Translations under genes and position numbers: made by a program
The notes under the pieces: generated by a model
Databases searched by the model: none
What the model was told of the DNA's origin: nothing
Seen by the model: only the letters and a program-made list of their open reading frames with translations
Part shown: one piece after another, positions 39,526 to 50,953 of the stretch
How positions within the stretch are numbered: position 1 is the first letter of the stretch
How the letters are laid out: every line of letters starts with the position of its first letter
NCBI RefSeq assembly: GCF_030704305.1
Contig: NZ_CP131935.1
Coordinates: forward strand, 2,728,001 to 2,792,000
Source of the DNA: Massilia sp. R2A-15
GTDB taxonomy: Bacteria; Pseudomonadota; Gammaproteobacteria; Burkholderiales; Burkholderiaceae_D
Direction of reading: 5' to 3'
Length of the DNA stretch: 64,000 nt

Positions 39526-41550
39526 TTACTGCGGCGGCTTGAAGAAGTCGATGACGTCCTTCTGCACCCGGGTGCGCTTGAACGGCGGCAGGCTTTGCCA
39601 CACGCGCTTGCCGTACGACTTGGAGATGAGCCGCGGATCGCAGATCATCAGCACGCCGCGGTCGGTCTCGTCGCGGATCAGGCGCCCTGCCCCCTGCTTG
39701 AGGTTGATGATCGCCTCCGGCAGGGTGTGGTGCATGAAGCCGTTCATGCCCTGCTTTTCCATCACGTCGATGCGCGCGGCCAGCACCGGATCGTCCGGCG
39801 GCGCGAACGGCAGCTTGTCGATGATCACCAGGGACAGCGCCTCGCCGCGCACGTCGACGCCCTCCCAGAAGCTCTGGCTGCCCACCAGCACGGCGTTGCC
39901 GGCGTTGCGGAACGAGTCGAGCAGCTCGGTGCGCCCGCGCTCGCCCTGCACGAACAGCGGGTACTCGAGGCCGCGGTCGGCGAATTCCTTGCGCAATCGC
40001 TCGGCCACATGCTTGACCGCGCGAATCGTGGTGCACAGGAAGAAGGTGCGCCCGCCGGCCGCCTCGATCACCGGCAGCGCGCAGTCGATAACCGCGTCGG
40101 TGTAGCCCATCGCGTTCGGATCGGGCAGCCCGGTCGGCACATACAGGATGCCCTGCTGCTCGTAGTTGAAGGGACTCGGCCAGGTCTGCGCCGCCTCCCC
40201 CGCCAGGCCCATCTGGTCGGTGAAATGCTTGAAGTCGTTCTTCACCGCCAGCGTGGCCGAGGTGAAGATCCAGCTGCGCGGCGTGCCTTCGCGCTGGTTG
40301 TTGAAGATGGGCGCGATCGACAGCGGCGTCTTGTGCAGCTGCAGCGACGAGGCGAACGCTTCGACCCACAGCACGGCGTCGTCGCCCTCGACCATCTTGC
40401 CCTTGCCATCGGGCTTCCAGCCGTCCAGCGCCTGGCCCAATTCGACCGCGCGCACCCGGCACTGCTCGATGGTTTCGGCGCGCGCCGACTGGTCTTCCAG
40501 CACCTCGATCATCTCGGCCAGCTTTTCCTTGACCGTCTCGAGCGCCGGGAAGAATGGCGAGGACGCCGCGATCTGCGCCAGCGACATGCGCACGATGTCC
40601 TGCGGGAAGGTCAGGCGCAGGTCGCGGGCGGCCTTTTCGACCGCGGTGACGACCTTGGCCCAGTCCGGCCCCCCGCGCGCGTGCGCGAGGCCCTCGGCCA
40701 GCACGTCGCGGCACAGCTCGAGGATCTGCGAGGTCGACACGGTCTGGCCGAAGAACAGCGTGGCGGTGTCGGGCAGCTGGTGCGCCTCGTCGAAGATGAT
40801 GGTGTTGGCCGACGGCAGCAGCTCGGCCACGCCGGTGTCTTTCAGCGCCACGTCGGCGAAGAACAGGTGGTGGTTGACCACCACCACGTCGGCCTGCTGG
40901 GCCTCGCGGCGCGCCTTCATGACGAAGCAGTCCTGGTAATACTGGCACTCGGCGCCGACGCAGTTTTCGCGGGTCGACGTCACCAGGTTCCAGATGGTGG
41001 CGTTCTCGGGCACCTTGGACAGCTCGGCCTTGTCGCCCGAACTGGTCATCTTGATGAAGCGCGAGATCTCGCGCAGGTGGCCGACGTCGTCGCGCGAGGT
41101 CATGCGGCCGTTCTGCATGGTGCGCTCGAGGTTGTAGTGGCAGACGTAGTTCGAGCGGCCCTTGAGCAGTGCGATCGAGACCGGCGCGCGCAAGGCGGCG
41201 CGCACGGTCGGGATGTCGCGCAGGAACAACTGGTCCTGCAGGTTCTTGGTGCCGGTCGAGACGATGGTCTTGCCGCCCCACATCAGCGCCGGCACCAGGT
41301 AGGCGAAGGTCTTGCCCGTGCCGGTGCCCGCCTCGGCGATGAGGGTCTTCTGGTCGGCGATGGCCTGGGCAATCGCCTTGGCCATCTCGGTCTGCGAGCG
41401 GCGCGGGGAAAAACTGCCGACCGCGGGCGCGAGCGGGCCGCCGGCACTGAACAGGCGGTCGATCTCGGCGTCGAATTTGCCGACCGGCTGGGAGCCCTGA
41501 TCAGCGGCGCCGGGAAGCTGTTCGCCGGGCGCCTGGTTGGAATCGGTCAA
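39526..41550 (-). CDS. DinG/YoaA-type ATP-dependent DNA helicase
   Basis: The 674-residue XPD-like helicase has Walker A EAGTGTGKTFAYL (residues ~93-105), DEAH in IIFDEAHQL, motif V/VI near the end (VLVGSQSFWEGVDVRG; QGAGRLIRDETDRGVLMICDPR) and four cysteines of an iron-sulphur cluster in YVCHYNL, ENCVGAEC and DCFVMK. It unwinds 5'-3' and acts on R-loops or damaged forks. The start called here is a TTG at 41550 with no clear ribosome site, so a later start is possible. DUF465 lies 28 bases upstream. Confidence 0.93.
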   Translation of the reverse strand: MTDSNQAPGEQLPGAADQGSQPVGKFDAEIDRLFSAGGPLAPAVGSFSPRRSQTEMAKAIAQAIADQKTLIAEAGTGTGKTFAYLVPALMWGGKTIVSTGTKNLQDQLFLRDIPTVRAALRAPVSIALLKGRSNYVCHYNLERTMQNGRMTSRDDVGHLREISRFIKMTSSGDKAELSKVPENATIWNLVTSTRENCVGAECQYYQDCFVMKARREAQQADVVVVNHHLFFADVALKDTGVAELLPSANTIIFDEAHQLPDTATLFFGQTVSTSQILELCRDVLAEGLAHARGGPDWAKVVTAVEKAARDLRLTFPQDIVRMSLAQIAASSPFFPALETVKEKLAEMIEVLEDQSARAETIEQCRVRAVELGQALDGWKPDGKGKMVEGDDAVLWVEAFASSLQLHKTPLSIAPIFNNQREGTPRSWIFTSATLAVKNDFKHFTDQMGLAGEAAQTWPSPFNYEQQGILYVPTGLPDPNAMGYTDAVIDCALPVIEAAGGRTFFLCTTIRAVKHVAERLRKEFADRGLEYPLFVQGERGRTELLDSFRNAGNAVLVGSQSFWEGVDVRGEALSLVIIDKLPFAPPDDPVLAARIDVMEKQGMNGFMHHTLPEAIINLKQGAGRLIRDETDRGVLMICDPRLISKSYGKRVWQSLPPFKRTRVQKDVIDFFKPPQ

Positions 41551-41578
41551 AATGGAGTGTCAGTGAAGCGAAGACGGA

Positions 41579-41779
41579 TCAGGCCGGAACATCCGGCACC
41601 AATTGCATTTTCAACAGGGTGATATGGTCTTTCAGCTGCAGCTTGCGCTTTTTCAGGCGCCGCAGCTGCAACTGGTCGTGGTGGCCATCGAGCACCAGCA
41701 TATCTATGACCGCATCGAGGTCGCGATGTTCCACGTCGAGTTCGACGAGGCGGCGCTGGATTTCCTGGACATCTGGCAT
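41579..41779 (-). CDS. DUF465 (YdcH-like) small protein
   Basis: The 66-residue, all-helical protein MPDVQEIQRRLVELDVEHRDLDAVIDML... with LQLRRLKKRKLQLKDHITLLKMQL belongs to DUF465, short coiled-coil proteins of unknown role that are common in proteobacteria. It begins the short minus-strand pair with the helicase gene. Confidence 0.88.
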   Translation of the reverse strand: MPDVQEIQRRLVELDVEHRDLDAVIDMLVLDGHHDQLQLRRLKKRKLQLKDHITLLKMQLVPDVPA

Positions 41780-41930
41780 AGTGTGTTGTTCTCTACAGAT
41801 TTTTACAATTCCCTTTCGAGAGAAAGCGTGGAAACGCCTACAATCGAGCGCAGTAATTAGTTACCGCTTGCAACATTCGGTGGAATCAGTGCATAGTTTA
41901 ATCTACCCAGACGTTGCCGCCAACATAGAT

Positions 41931-42737
41931 ATGAATTCATACAAGATCGAAGCCGGAACAGCGCAACATATTGGAAACCGGCCGCAGCAGAACGACCGGG
42001 CCGCCGTATTTTCCGGCTCTCGCGCGCCGGGCTACATGCTGGCGGTGCTGGCCGACGGCGTGACCGGCGGCGCGGCCGCCTCCGAGCAGGTGCTGCACAC
42101 GGCCAAGCTGCTGTTCGACGAATTCAAGCCGGGCGACGCCCCCAGCGTGGAACGCCTGTCCGGCCTGCTGCGCGAGATCGTCCACGAGACCCACCTGGTG
42201 ATCAAGCTCAACGCCGTGGCCACCGGGACCGAGCAGCATTGCACGTTTGCCGCGCTGATCGTCACGCCGGCCGGCCAGGCGGTGTGGGCGCATGTCGGCG
42301 ATTCGCGCGTGTACCGCTTCCAGAAGGCCGAGTGCAAGATGCGCACCGGCGACGCCGGCTACATCGACTACCTGATGGAAACGGACCGGCTGCCGGCCGA
42401 GGCGGCGCGCAACCATCGCCATTCCAAGCTGCTGGTCAACGTGCTGGGCAACAGCCGCAAGGAGCCCTTCGTGGCGATCGGTAGCCATGAGGCGCTGAAG
42501 GCGGGCGATATCTTCCTGCTGTGCACCGACGGCCTGTGGCATTTCTTCACCGACGCCGAACTGGGCGCGGTGCTGGCGAAAAATTCGCCGCGGCAGGCGT
42601 CCGAGATGCTGATCAACAAGGCGGGCGAACGGGCCCAGGGCAAGGGCGGCAACTGCACGATGGCGATCGTCAAGCTGGTCGCGCCGCCGAAAGAGGCGCC
42701 TAACTACAAGGTGCAGAAGATGGGCCGCGCGGTCTGA
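41931..42737 (+). CDS. PP2C-family serine/threonine phosphatase
   Basis: About 268 residues. PP2C metal-binding motifs are HIGNRPQQNDRAAVF (residues 14-28), VLADGVTGG (~39-47), AHVGDSRVYRF (~121) and LCTDGLWHFF (~200). It removes phosphate from Ser/Thr proteins. No partner kinase or FHA protein is nearby. The start is uncertain: ATG 41931 has a weak ribosome site, while a GTG at 41889 follows GGTGGAATCA and would add 14 residues. A type A repeat follows the stop. Confidence 0.88.
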   Translation: MNSYKIEAGTAQHIGNRPQQNDRAAVFSGSRAPGYMLAVLADGVTGGAAASEQVLHTAKLLFDEFKPGDAPSVERLSGLLREIVHETHLVIKLNAVATGTEQHCTFAALIVTPAGQAVWAHVGDSRVYRFQKAECKMRTGDAGYIDYLMETDRLPAEAARNHRHSKLLVNVLGNSRKEPFVAIGSHEALKAGDIFLLCTDGLWHFFTDAELGAVLAKNSPRQASEMLINKAGERAQGKGGNCTMAIVKLVAPPKEAPNYKVQKMGRAV

Positions 42738-42741
42738 TGTT

Positions 42742-42768
42742 GGGGTCAGGTCCGCCGGACCTGACCCC
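42742..42768. repeat. Type A palindromic repeat, full-length and perfect-armed
   Basis: GGGGTCAGGTCCG (arm one) and CGGACCTGACCCC (arm two) share a single C centre. It begins five bases after the phosphatase stop. Confidence 0.8.
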
Positions 42769-42824
42769 GCAGTTGAAGCTGCCGCCAGCACATTCGCGTC
42801 ATCGTTTTCGACCGCGACAAAACC

Positions 42825-42863
42825 GGGACTAGGCGTCCCCGTCGCTCCGCCGGACCTGACCCC
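42825..42863. repeat. Composite palindromic repeat near the lipoprotein gene end
   Basis: GGGACTAGGCGTCCCC, then GTCGCTCCGCCGGACC and TGACCCC. It sits eight bases past the lipoprotein stop, with another copy some 60 bases away between convergent genes. Confidence 0.75.
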
Positions 42864-42870
42864 ATGTTCG

Positions 42871-43497
42871 TTACTTCGCCTCCGCAGCTTTCTCTTTCTC
42901 TTTTTCCTGCTTCTTCTCTTCAACCTTGCGCTGGCGCCGTTCCGACTCCGCCTTGCGCTTCTCGTAGGCTTCCACATTGGCCGCGCGCTTCGCGGCGCCC
43001 GCCCGCTCCTCGGCCTCGATCCGCTTCACCTTCGCCGTGTGTTCGGCGGCGCGGTCCACCTTCGCCGGCGGCCTGGGCGGCGCATCGGGCGGCGGCTGGT
43101 ACGGCGGCGCCGGCGGCTGGGCCGCTATCCTGGCCTCCTGTTCCTTGAACTCCTGCTCCGCCTTCGCCATCGCCTTGTCGCGTTCATCGACCCTGGCCTG
43201 GCGCTGGTAGCGTTCGGCCTCGTTCTCGATCGCGTGCAGCGCGGCGAGCGCGGTGCGGCGCTTCTCGCGCGCCTTGTCGAGGCAGTTATTGACTAGGAAT
43301 TTGGTATAGCACTGCTGCTCGCTGACGGCAAATTCGGCTTCGGCTCTCGCGCGCTCGCGCGCGGCCAGCGCCAGCTTACCCTGGGCTTCGGCCACCGAAT
43401 GGCTGGGCGGCGCCAACGGCGGCGGCGGCGAAGGCTTGACCGACGCGCAGCCGGCCAGCGCCAGCAGCACCATCAACAATGAAATCTGCCTGGTCAT
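42871..43497 (-). CDS. Coiled-coil lipoprotein, function unknown
   Basis: About 208 residues with a lipoprotein signal (LLMVLLALAGCAS, Cys 17). A long helical region rich in Ala, Glu, Arg and Lys follows (AQGKLALAARERARAEAEFAVSEQQ and on) with two central cysteines (QQCY, NNCL), then a proline-rich segment and a highly charged C-terminal coiled coil ending EKEKEKAAEAK. It resembles envelope proteins of the TolA/Lpp type only in composition. GGGGGAAG precedes the ATG. It lies 16 bases after zapE and may be co-transcribed with it. Confidence 0.75.
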   Translation of the reverse strand: MTRQISLLMVLLALAGCASVKPSPPPPLAPPSHSVAEAQGKLALAARERARAEAEFAVSEQQCYTKFLVNNCLDKAREKRRTALAALHAIENEAERYQRQARVDERDKAMAKAEQEFKEQEARIAAQPPAPPYQPPPDAPPRPPAKVDRAAEHTAKVKRIEAEERAGAAKRAANVEAYEKRKAESERRQRKVEEKKQEKEKEKAAEAK

Positions 43498-43513
43498 CGT
43501 AGTCTTCCCCCTG

Positions 43514-44611
43514 TTATGCAATCGCGTCGGCCGCGTCGCGCCGCGCCGACTCCATGTATTCGCGCGACTGCATTTCAATGATACGCGAGACGGTGCGGTG
43601 AAACTCGTTCGCCAGCATGCCTTCGGTGTACAGGTCCTCGGGCTCGACCTCGGCCGACATCAGCAGCTTGACCTTGTGGTCGTAGAACACGTCCACCAGC
43701 CAGGTGAAGCGGCGCGCCTCGGACGACTGGCCGGCCGACATCGCCGGGATCGACGACAGGATCACGGTGTGGAAGCGGCTGGCGATTTCTAGGTAGTCGT
43801 TCTGCGAGCGCGGACCGCCGCACAGGGTGGCGAAGTCGAACCAGATGATGCCGCCGGCCCGGCGCAAGGCGCGGATCTCGCGCTGCTCGATATGCACGCG
43901 CGGGTCTTCGTCGGCCGTCTCGGCGATCTTGGCGTAGGCCGTGCGCAGCGCCTGGTCGGCCGCGGCGCCGAGCGGCGTGTAATACGAATCGACCTGCTCG
44001 AGCGCGCGCTTGCGGTAGTCCACGCCGGCGTCCACGTTCATCACGTCGAGCTTTTCCTTGAGCAGCGCGATGGTCGGCAGCATGCGGTCGCGGTGCAGCC
44101 CGTCCGGGTACAGCAGGTCCGGGTCGTAGTTCGACGTCATGATGAAGGAGACGCCGTTGTCGAACAGGGCTTTGAGCAGGTTATACAGGATCATCGCGTC
44201 GGCGATGTCGGAGACGTGGAATTCGTCGAAGCAGATCAGGCGGTACTTCTTGGCGATGCGGCGCGCGACTTCGTCGAGCGGATCTGCCACGCCCTTGAGC
44301 TCATCGAGCTGGCGGTGCACGCCGCGCATGAATTCGTGGAAGTGCAGGCGCGTCTTGCGCACCACCGGCACCACCGAGTAAAAGCTGTCCATCAAAAACG
44401 ACTTGCCGCGCCCCACCCCGCCCCACAGGTAGACGCCGCGCGGGACGTCCGGCCGGTTGATCAGGCGCTTGAAGCTGGACGAGCGGCGGCCCTTGTACTC
44501 GACCCATTCGTCGTAGGCGCGCTGAAGCCGGTCCACCGCGCGCTGCTGCGCCTCGTCGGACTTGTAGCCGCGCTGGGCCAGCGAATGTTGGTAAAACTCT
44601 TGGACGTTCAT
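43514..44611 (-). CDS. zapE: Cell division protein ZapE (AFG1-like ATPase)
   Basis: The 365-residue ATPase has Walker A LWGGVGRGKSFLMD (residues ~62-75), Walker B LICFDEFHVSD and the sensor stretch SFIMTSNYDPDLLYPDGLHRDR. ZapE associates with the Z-ring during late constriction and is the bacterial member of the AFG1 family. It follows lpdA after a terminator; this position is common in betaproteobacteria. Confidence 0.95.
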   Translation of the reverse strand: MNVQEFYQHSLAQRGYKSDEAQQRAVDRLQRAYDEWVEYKGRRSSSFKRLINRPDVPRGVYLWGGVGRGKSFLMDSFYSVVPVVRKTRLHFHEFMRGVHRQLDELKGVADPLDEVARRIAKKYRLICFDEFHVSDIADAMILYNLLKALFDNGVSFIMTSNYDPDLLYPDGLHRDRMLPTIALLKEKLDVMNVDAGVDYRKRALEQVDSYYTPLGAAADQALRTAYAKIAETADEDPRVHIEQREIRALRRAGGIIWFDFATLCGGPRSQNDYLEIASRFHTVILSSIPAMSAGQSSEARRFTWLVDVFYDHKVKLLMSAEVEPEDLYTEGMLANEFHRTVSRIIEMQSREYMESARRDAADAIA

Positions 44612-44624
44612 GGATCTGCGGTAT

Positions 44625-44658
44625 AAAACAAAACGGGCCGGCTTGTGGCCGGCCCGCT
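44625..44658 (-). terminator. Rho-independent terminator of the OGDH operon
   Basis: On the minus strand GCGGGCCGGCC, loop ACAA, then GCCGGCCCGTTTTGTTTT. It lies 14 bases after the lpdA stop and ends before zapE, whose start overlaps the downstream side. Confidence 0.85.
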
Positions 44659-44671
44659 GAGGGAACTACAA

Positions 44672-46099
<1,428 letters not shown>

Positions 46100-46117
46100 T
46101 GTTTGATATTCCTAGTT

Positions 46118-46447
46118 TTATTCTTCGGGGACGAAAATCCACAGCAGCAGGTAGATCAAGAGGCCAAAGCCGAAGGTGACGGTAAACAGCACGAACACCA
46201 GGCGCCAGATCCACGACTCCATGCCGGACGCCTTGGCGAGGCCGCCACAGACGCCACCGAGCCAGCGGTCGGTGCGCGAGCGGCGCAATGCGCCAATCTC
46301 GCTGGCGAAGTCGCTGCCGGGCGCCGTCTTGTTCAGGTCCACGCCGGCGCCAAGCACCTTGGCCTTGGCCTGCTCATACTCGGCATCAGACAGCGCGCCG
46401 GCCTGGTGCAGTTCGTGCAAACGCTTGATTTCATCGGAGACACTCAT
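46118..46447 (-). CDS. SHOCT-PspC membrane protein inside the OGDH operon
   Basis: About 109 residues: an N-terminal SHOCT helix hairpin (DEIKRLHELHQAGALSDAEYEQAKAKVL, residues 4-31) and a C-terminal PspC domain (RSRTDRWLGGVCGGLAKASGMESWIWRLVF) with a membrane span ending LLIYLLLWIFVPEE. PspC domains belong to envelope-stress switches, but PspC itself is longer and there is no psp gene nearby. GAGGTGGTCGTA precedes ATG 46447. It lies 62 bases after sucB and 18 bases before lpdA. Confidence 0.88.
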   Translation of the reverse strand: MSVSDEIKRLHELHQAGALSDAEYEQAKAKVLGAGVDLNKTAPGSDFASEIGALRRSRTDRWLGGVCGGLAKASGMESWIWRLVFVLFTVTFGFGLLIYLLLWIFVPEE

Positions 46448-46509
46448 TACGACCACCTCTCAAAAACATGGTTGGCACGCGCTGCGGGCAGCGCGCTAAG
46501 GACGACCGG

Positions 46510-47763
46510 TTACAGGTCCAGCAGCAGGCGCGATGGATCTTCCAGCGTTTCCTTCATCGTGACCAGGCCCAGGACGGCTTCGCGGCCGTCGATGATGCGG
46601 TGGTCGTACGACATCGCCAGGTAGTTCATCGGACGCACCACGATCTGGCCGTTTTCGACGACGGCGCGGTCCTTGGTCGCGTGCACGCCCAGGATGGCCG
46701 ACTGCGGCGGGTTGATGATCGGGGTCGACAGCATCGAGCCGAAGGTGCCGCCGTTCGAGATCGAGAAGGTGCCGCCGGTCAGGTCGTCCAGGGTCAGCTT
46801 GCCTTCCTTGGCCTTGGCGCCGAATTCACCGATCTTCTTTTCGATGTCGGCGATCGACATCTGGTCGGCATTGCGCAGGATAGGCACCACCAGGCCGCGC
46901 GGCGAACCGACCGCGATACCGATGTCGAAGTAGCCGTGGTAGACGATGTCGTTGCCATCGACCGAAGCGTTGATGATCGGGTACTTCTTCAACGCGGCGA
47001 CGGCGGCCTTGACGAAGAAGGACATGAAGCCCAGCTTGACGCCGTGCTCTTTCTCGAACTTGTCCTTGTACTTGTTGCGCAGGTCGATCACCGGCTGCAT
47101 GTTCACTTCATTGAACGTGGTCAGGATCGCGTTGGTCGACTGCGACTGCACCAGGCGCTCGGCGATGCGGGCGCGCAGGCGGCTCATCGGCACGCGCTCT
47201 TCCGGACGGTCGCCCAGGCTGGCGATGGCCGGTGCGGCGACCTGCTGCAGCGCAGGCTTCGATGCCACGACGGTCAGCGGCGTCGGAGCGGCAGGCTTGA
47301 CGCCGGCGGCGACGGCGCTGAGCGCATCGCCCTTGGTGACGCGGCCGTCCTTGCCGGTGCCGGTGACCTGGCTGGTCGTCATGGAAGCTTCCGACAGGAT
47401 CTTGGCGGCGGCCGGCATGGCGATGTCGCCTTTCGACGCTGGCGATGGGGAATCGACGGCAGGCGCCGGCGCGTTCGGGGTGGCGACAGCCTTTACTTCC
47501 AGCGGGCTCACTTGCGCCGACGCTTCGGTGTCGATGATGGCGATGACTTCGCCAGCGACCACGGTGCTGCCGTCGCCCTTGATGATCTGGACGATGGTGC
47601 CCGCTGCCGGCGCCGGCAGTTCAAGGACCACTTTGTCGGTCTCGATGTCGATCAGGTTTTCGTCGCGCGCGACTGGCTCGCCGACTTTCTTGTGCCATGA
47701 AAGCATGGTCGCTTCGGCTACCGACTCCGACAGTTGTGGGACCTTGACTTCGATTTGTGCCAT
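46510..47763 (-). CDS. sucB: Dihydrolipoyllysine succinyltransferase (E2 of OGDH)
   Basis: The 417-residue E2 has a lipoyl domain with the lipoylated lysine in ETDKVVLEL (residues ~42-50), an Ala/Pro-rich linker, a peripheral subunit-binding domain (GRVTKGDAL) and a catalytic domain with [14 protein letters not shown]. It transfers succinyl to CoA in the TCA cycle. CGGAG precedes the ATG. A stable hairpin lies in the 59-base gap after sucA. Confidence 0.96.
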   Translation of the reverse strand: MAQIEVKVPQLSESVAEATMLSWHKKVGEPVARDENLIDIETDKVVLELPAPAAGTIVQIIKGDGSTVVAGEVIAIIDTEASAQVSPLEVKAVATPNAPAPAVDSPSPASKGDIAMPAAAKILSEASMTTSQVTGTGKDGRVTKGDALSAVAAGVKPAAPTPLTVVASKPALQQVAAPAIASLGDRPEERVPMSRLRARIAERLVQSQSTNAILTTFNEVNMQPVIDLRNKYKDKFEKEHGVKLGFMSFFVKAAVAALKKYPIINASVDGNDIVYHGYFDIGIAVGSPRGLVVPILRNADQMSIADIEKKIGEFGAKAKEGKLTLDDLTGGTFSISNGGTFGSMLSTPIINPPQSAILGVHATKDRAVVENGQIVVRPMNYLAMSYDHRIIDGREAVLGLVTMKETLEDPSRLLLDL

Positions 47764-47793
47764 GAAAAAACTCCGTATTCTGTTTTGGGTGCT

Positions 47794-47816
47794 GCGCCCC
47801 GCTCGTGACGGGGCGC
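47794..47816 (-). other. Intercistronic hairpin between sucA and sucB
   Basis: GCGCCCCG and CGGGGCGC form an eight-base stem with a seven-base loop. No T run follows, so it is more likely a processing or stability element than a terminator; it could adjust E1:E2 expression. Confidence 0.5.
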
Positions 47817-47822
47817 GCCGTT

Positions 47823-50678
47823 TTATTTAGTGAGGATGAAGCCCTTGAGCTTGGAGAACGCGGTCTCCAGCAACTCCTTCTGCTGCGCGTAGTGCTTGTC
47901 GTAGTAACCGACCGCAGGCGAAGCCGAAGCCGGACGGCCCGCGTACGCGAGGCGCTGACCCGATTCCAGGCTTTCGAAGATGTTGTGCTGGATCTGGAAC
48001 CACGGACCCTGGTTCTGCGGCTCATCCTGCGCCCATACCAGCTCGGTGAAGTTCGGGAACTTCTTCAGTTCGGCCGCGAACGACTTGTGCGGGAACGGAT
48101 ACAGCTGCTCGACGCGGATGATGGCCACGTCGGAGGCGCCGCGCGTCTTGCGCTGCGCGACCAGGTCGTAATAGACCTTGCCCGAGCAGGCGATGACGCG
48201 CTTGACCTTCTTGCCGTCGATCTTCTCGTCCACTTCGCCGATCACGGTCTGGAACGCGCCCTTGGCGAGATCCGACAGCGGCGAGCCGGCGTCCTTGTTA
48301 CGCAGCAGCGACTTCGGCGTCATGATGACGAGCGGCTTGCGGAACTGGCGCACCATCTGGCGGCGCAGCAGGTGGAAGATCTGCGACGCGGAGGTCGGCT
48401 GCACCACTTGCATGTTGTTGTCGGCGCACAGCTGCAGGAAGCGCTCGAGGCGTGCCGACGAGTGCTCCGGGCCCTGGCCTTCGTAACCGTGCGGCAGCAT
48501 CATCACCAGGCCCGATGCGCGGCCCCACTTCACTTCGCCAGAGCTGATGAACTGGTCGATCACGACTTGCGCGCCGTTGGCGAAGTCGCCGAACTGCGCT
48601 TCCCAGATCGTCAGCGTGTTCGGTTCGGCGGTCGAATAGCCGTACTCGAATGCGAGTACCGCTTCTTCCGACAGCACCGAGTCGATGACGGTGAACGGCG
48701 CCTGGGTGTCGGACACGTTGCACAGCGGGACGTAGGTGCCCGCATCCCAGCGCTCGCGGTTCTGGTCGTGCAGCACGGCGTGGCGGTGCACGAAGGTGCC
48801 GCGGCCGGCGTCCTGGCCGGTCAGGCGCACGGCGTAGCCGGACGACACCAGCGAGGCGTAGGCCAGGTGCTCGCCCATGCCCCAGTCCAGGTTCATGTCG
48901 CCTCGGCCCATCGAGGCGCGGTCGGCCAGCACTTTTTCAACCAGCGAGTGGGCCTTGAACTGCTCCGGCACCACGGTGATGCGCGAAGCGAGGCGCTTCA
49001 GTTCCGTCATCGGCACGGCGGTGTCGGCGCTGTCGGTCCACTTCTTGTTCAGGAACGGCAGCCAGTCGACCGCGTACTTGTTCTTGAAGTTGGAGATGAC
49101 CGGATCGACGGTGTGCTTGCCGGCGTCCATCGCGTCGCGGAACGTAGAGACCATCTTGTCGCCGCCATCGGCCGGAATCACGCCCTGGGCGATCAGCTTG
49201 TCCGCGTACAGCTTGCGGGTGCCTGGATGCTGGCCGATTTTCTTGTACATCAGCGGCTGGGTCAGCGCAGGCGTGTCCTGCTCGTTGTGGCCCAGTTTGC
49301 GGTAGCTGATGATGTCGAGGACGATGTCCTTCTGGAACTGCATGCGGTAGTCGAGCGCGATCTGGGTCGCCAGCACGACCGCTTCCGGATCGTCGCTATT
49401 GATGTGCAGGACCGGCGCTTCGATCATCTTCACGACGTCCGAGCAGTACAGGGTCGAGCGCGCGTCGCGCGGGTCCGACGTGGTGAAGCCGATCTGGTTG
49501 TTGATCACGATGTGCACCGTGCCGCCCGTGCCGTAGCCGCGGGTCTGCGCGAGGTTCAGCGTTTCCATGACCACGCCCTGGCCGGCGAATGCGGCGTCGC
49601 CGTGCACCAGGATCGGCAGCACTTGCGCGCCGTCCTTGTCGCCGCGGCGGTCCATGCGCGCCTTGACCGAGCCTTCGACGACCGGGTTGACGATCTCGAG
49701 GTGCGACGGGTTGAACGCCAGCGACAGGTGGACCGGGCCGCCCGCGGTAGCGATGTCGCTCGAGAAGCCCTGGTGGTACTTGACGTCGCCCGACGGCAGT
49801 TCGTCGCCGTGCTTGCCTTCGAATTCTTCGAACAGGTCGGCCGGGGACTTGCCCAGGGTGTTGACCAGCACGTTCAGGCGGCCGCGGTGGGCCATGCCGA
49901 TGACGATCTCCTGCACGCCTTTTTCGCCGGCGCGCTGGATGGTCTCGTCGATCGAGGCGATGAACGACTCCGAGCCTTCGAGCGAGAAGCGCTTCTGGCC
50001 GACGTAGCGGGTGTGGAGGTAGCGCTCCAGGCCTTCGGCGGCCGTCAGGCGGTCGAGGATGTGGATTTTTTTCTCGGCCGGGAACGAAGGGGTCGAGCGG
50101 ATCGATTCGAGCTTCTCTTGCAACCAGCGCTTTTCGGCCGGGTCGCTGATGTACATGAATTCGGCGCCGATCGAGCGGCAGTAGGTATCGCGCAGGAAGT
50201 TGATCAGGTCGCGCAGCGACGCCGTCTCCTGGCCGAAGTAGGTATTGCTGATGTTGAACTGGGTGTCCATGTCAGCATCGGTGAAGCCGTAGAACGCCGG
50301 TTCCAGTTCAGGAATCGTCGGGCGCTCCTGGCGCTGCAGCGGGTCCAGGTTGGCCCACTGCGAACCGAGGTTGCGGTAGGTGGCGATCAGCTGGGTGACG
50401 GAGACGTTCTTGCGTCCCATGTCGGCGTCGGCGGCGGCGTGCACCACGCGGATCGGGCCCTGCTTCGCGCGCTCGGCAAACGAGGCGATCACGGATGCAT
50501 GGACGACGTCGGGTTTATTGGATCCATCGACCGCAGGCACGTTCTGCATGGAGTCGAAGTAGGCACGCCAATTGTCTGGCACCGAGCCAGGATTGTCGAG
50601 ATAGGCCTCGTATAACTCTTCTACGTATGGCGCATTGCCACCGAACAGATACGAGTTCGCTGTCTGTTGTTGCATCAT
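47823..50678 (-). CDS. sucA: 2-oxoglutarate dehydrogenase E1
   Basis: About 951 residues. Thiamine diphosphate binding is seen in [16 protein letters not shown] and the NNQIGFTT end of the motif; [13 protein letters not shown] and the C-terminal [11 protein letters not shown] segment are E1o hallmarks, and the N-terminus [13 protein letters not shown] fits the E2-binding start. ATG 50678 is chosen because AAGG lies eight bases before it; a GTG three codons upstream abuts that site. It heads the sucA-sucB-(PspC)-lpdA operon. Confidence 0.96.
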   Translation of the reverse strand: MMQQQTANSYLFGGNAPYVEELYEAYLDNPGSVPDNWRAYFDSMQNVPAVDGSNKPDVVHASVIASFAERAKQGPIRVVHAAADADMGRKNVSVTQLIATYRNLGSQWANLDPLQRQERPTIPELEPAFYGFTDADMDTQFNISNTYFGQETASLRDLINFLRDTYCRSIGAEFMYISDPAEKRWLQEKLESIRSTPSFPAEKKIHILDRLTAAEGLERYLHTRYVGQKRFSLEGSESFIASIDETIQRAGEKGVQEIVIGMAHRGRLNVLVNTLGKSPADLFEEFEGKHGDELPSGDVKYHQGFSSDIATAGGPVHLSLAFNPSHLEIVNPVVEGSVKARMDRRGDKDGAQVLPILVHGDAAFAGQGVVMETLNLAQTRGYGTGGTVHIVINNQIGFTTSDPRDARSTLYCSDVVKMIEAPVLHINSDDPEAVVLATQIALDYRMQFQKDIVLDIISYRKLGHNEQDTPALTQPLMYKKIGQHPGTRKLYADKLIAQGVIPADGGDKMVSTFRDAMDAGKHTVDPVISNFKNKYAVDWLPFLNKKWTDSADTAVPMTELKRLASRITVVPEQFKAHSLVEKVLADRASMGRGDMNLDWGMGEHLAYASLVSSGYAVRLTGQDAGRGTFVHRHAVLHDQNRERWDAGTYVPLCNVSDTQAPFTVIDSVLSEEAVLAFEYGYSTAEPNTLTIWEAQFGDFANGAQVVIDQFISSGEVKWGRASGLVMMLPHGYEGQGPEHSSARLERFLQLCADNNMQVVQPTSASQIFHLLRRQMVRQFRKPLVIMTPKSLLRNKDAGSPLSDLAKGAFQTVIGEVDEKIDGKKVKRVIACSGKVYYDLVAQRKTRGASDVAIIRVEQLYPFPHKSFAAELKKFPNFTELVWAQDEPQNQGPWFQIQHNIFESLESGQRLAYAGRPASASPAVGYYDKHYAQQKELLETAFSKLKGFILTK

Positions 50679-50834
50679 CTTGCTCACCTTTCGTTCGCGC
50701 TTCGCGAAATTGGCGGGTTAATCTAACCTTCCGCGACACGGCCTGACCGGTTAGCGGATCGCACATCAAGTTGTGGGGGAAGGACTGTAAAGCTTCGGAC
50801 TAAGCTGACTGCTCATCAGAATATAGCACGCGTT

Positions 50835-50862
50835 ATTATAAAGCAGCAGCCGATTGCGTGAA
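50835..50862 (-). promoter_or_regulatory. Putative sigma-70 promoter of sucA
   Basis: On the minus strand TTCACG, sixteen bases, TATAAT. The -10 is perfect. It lies about 155 bases before the sucA start, leaving a long leader; a second TATATT-like -10 follows closely. Confidence 0.55.
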
Positions 50863-50953
50863 AAAGAATGACCGGTTCTGCCGCGAAAAAATGCTGCGGA
50901 CGCCACGCTGTTGCCATTACACTCATGTTTTTCATGGTCGGAGAATTAACATT

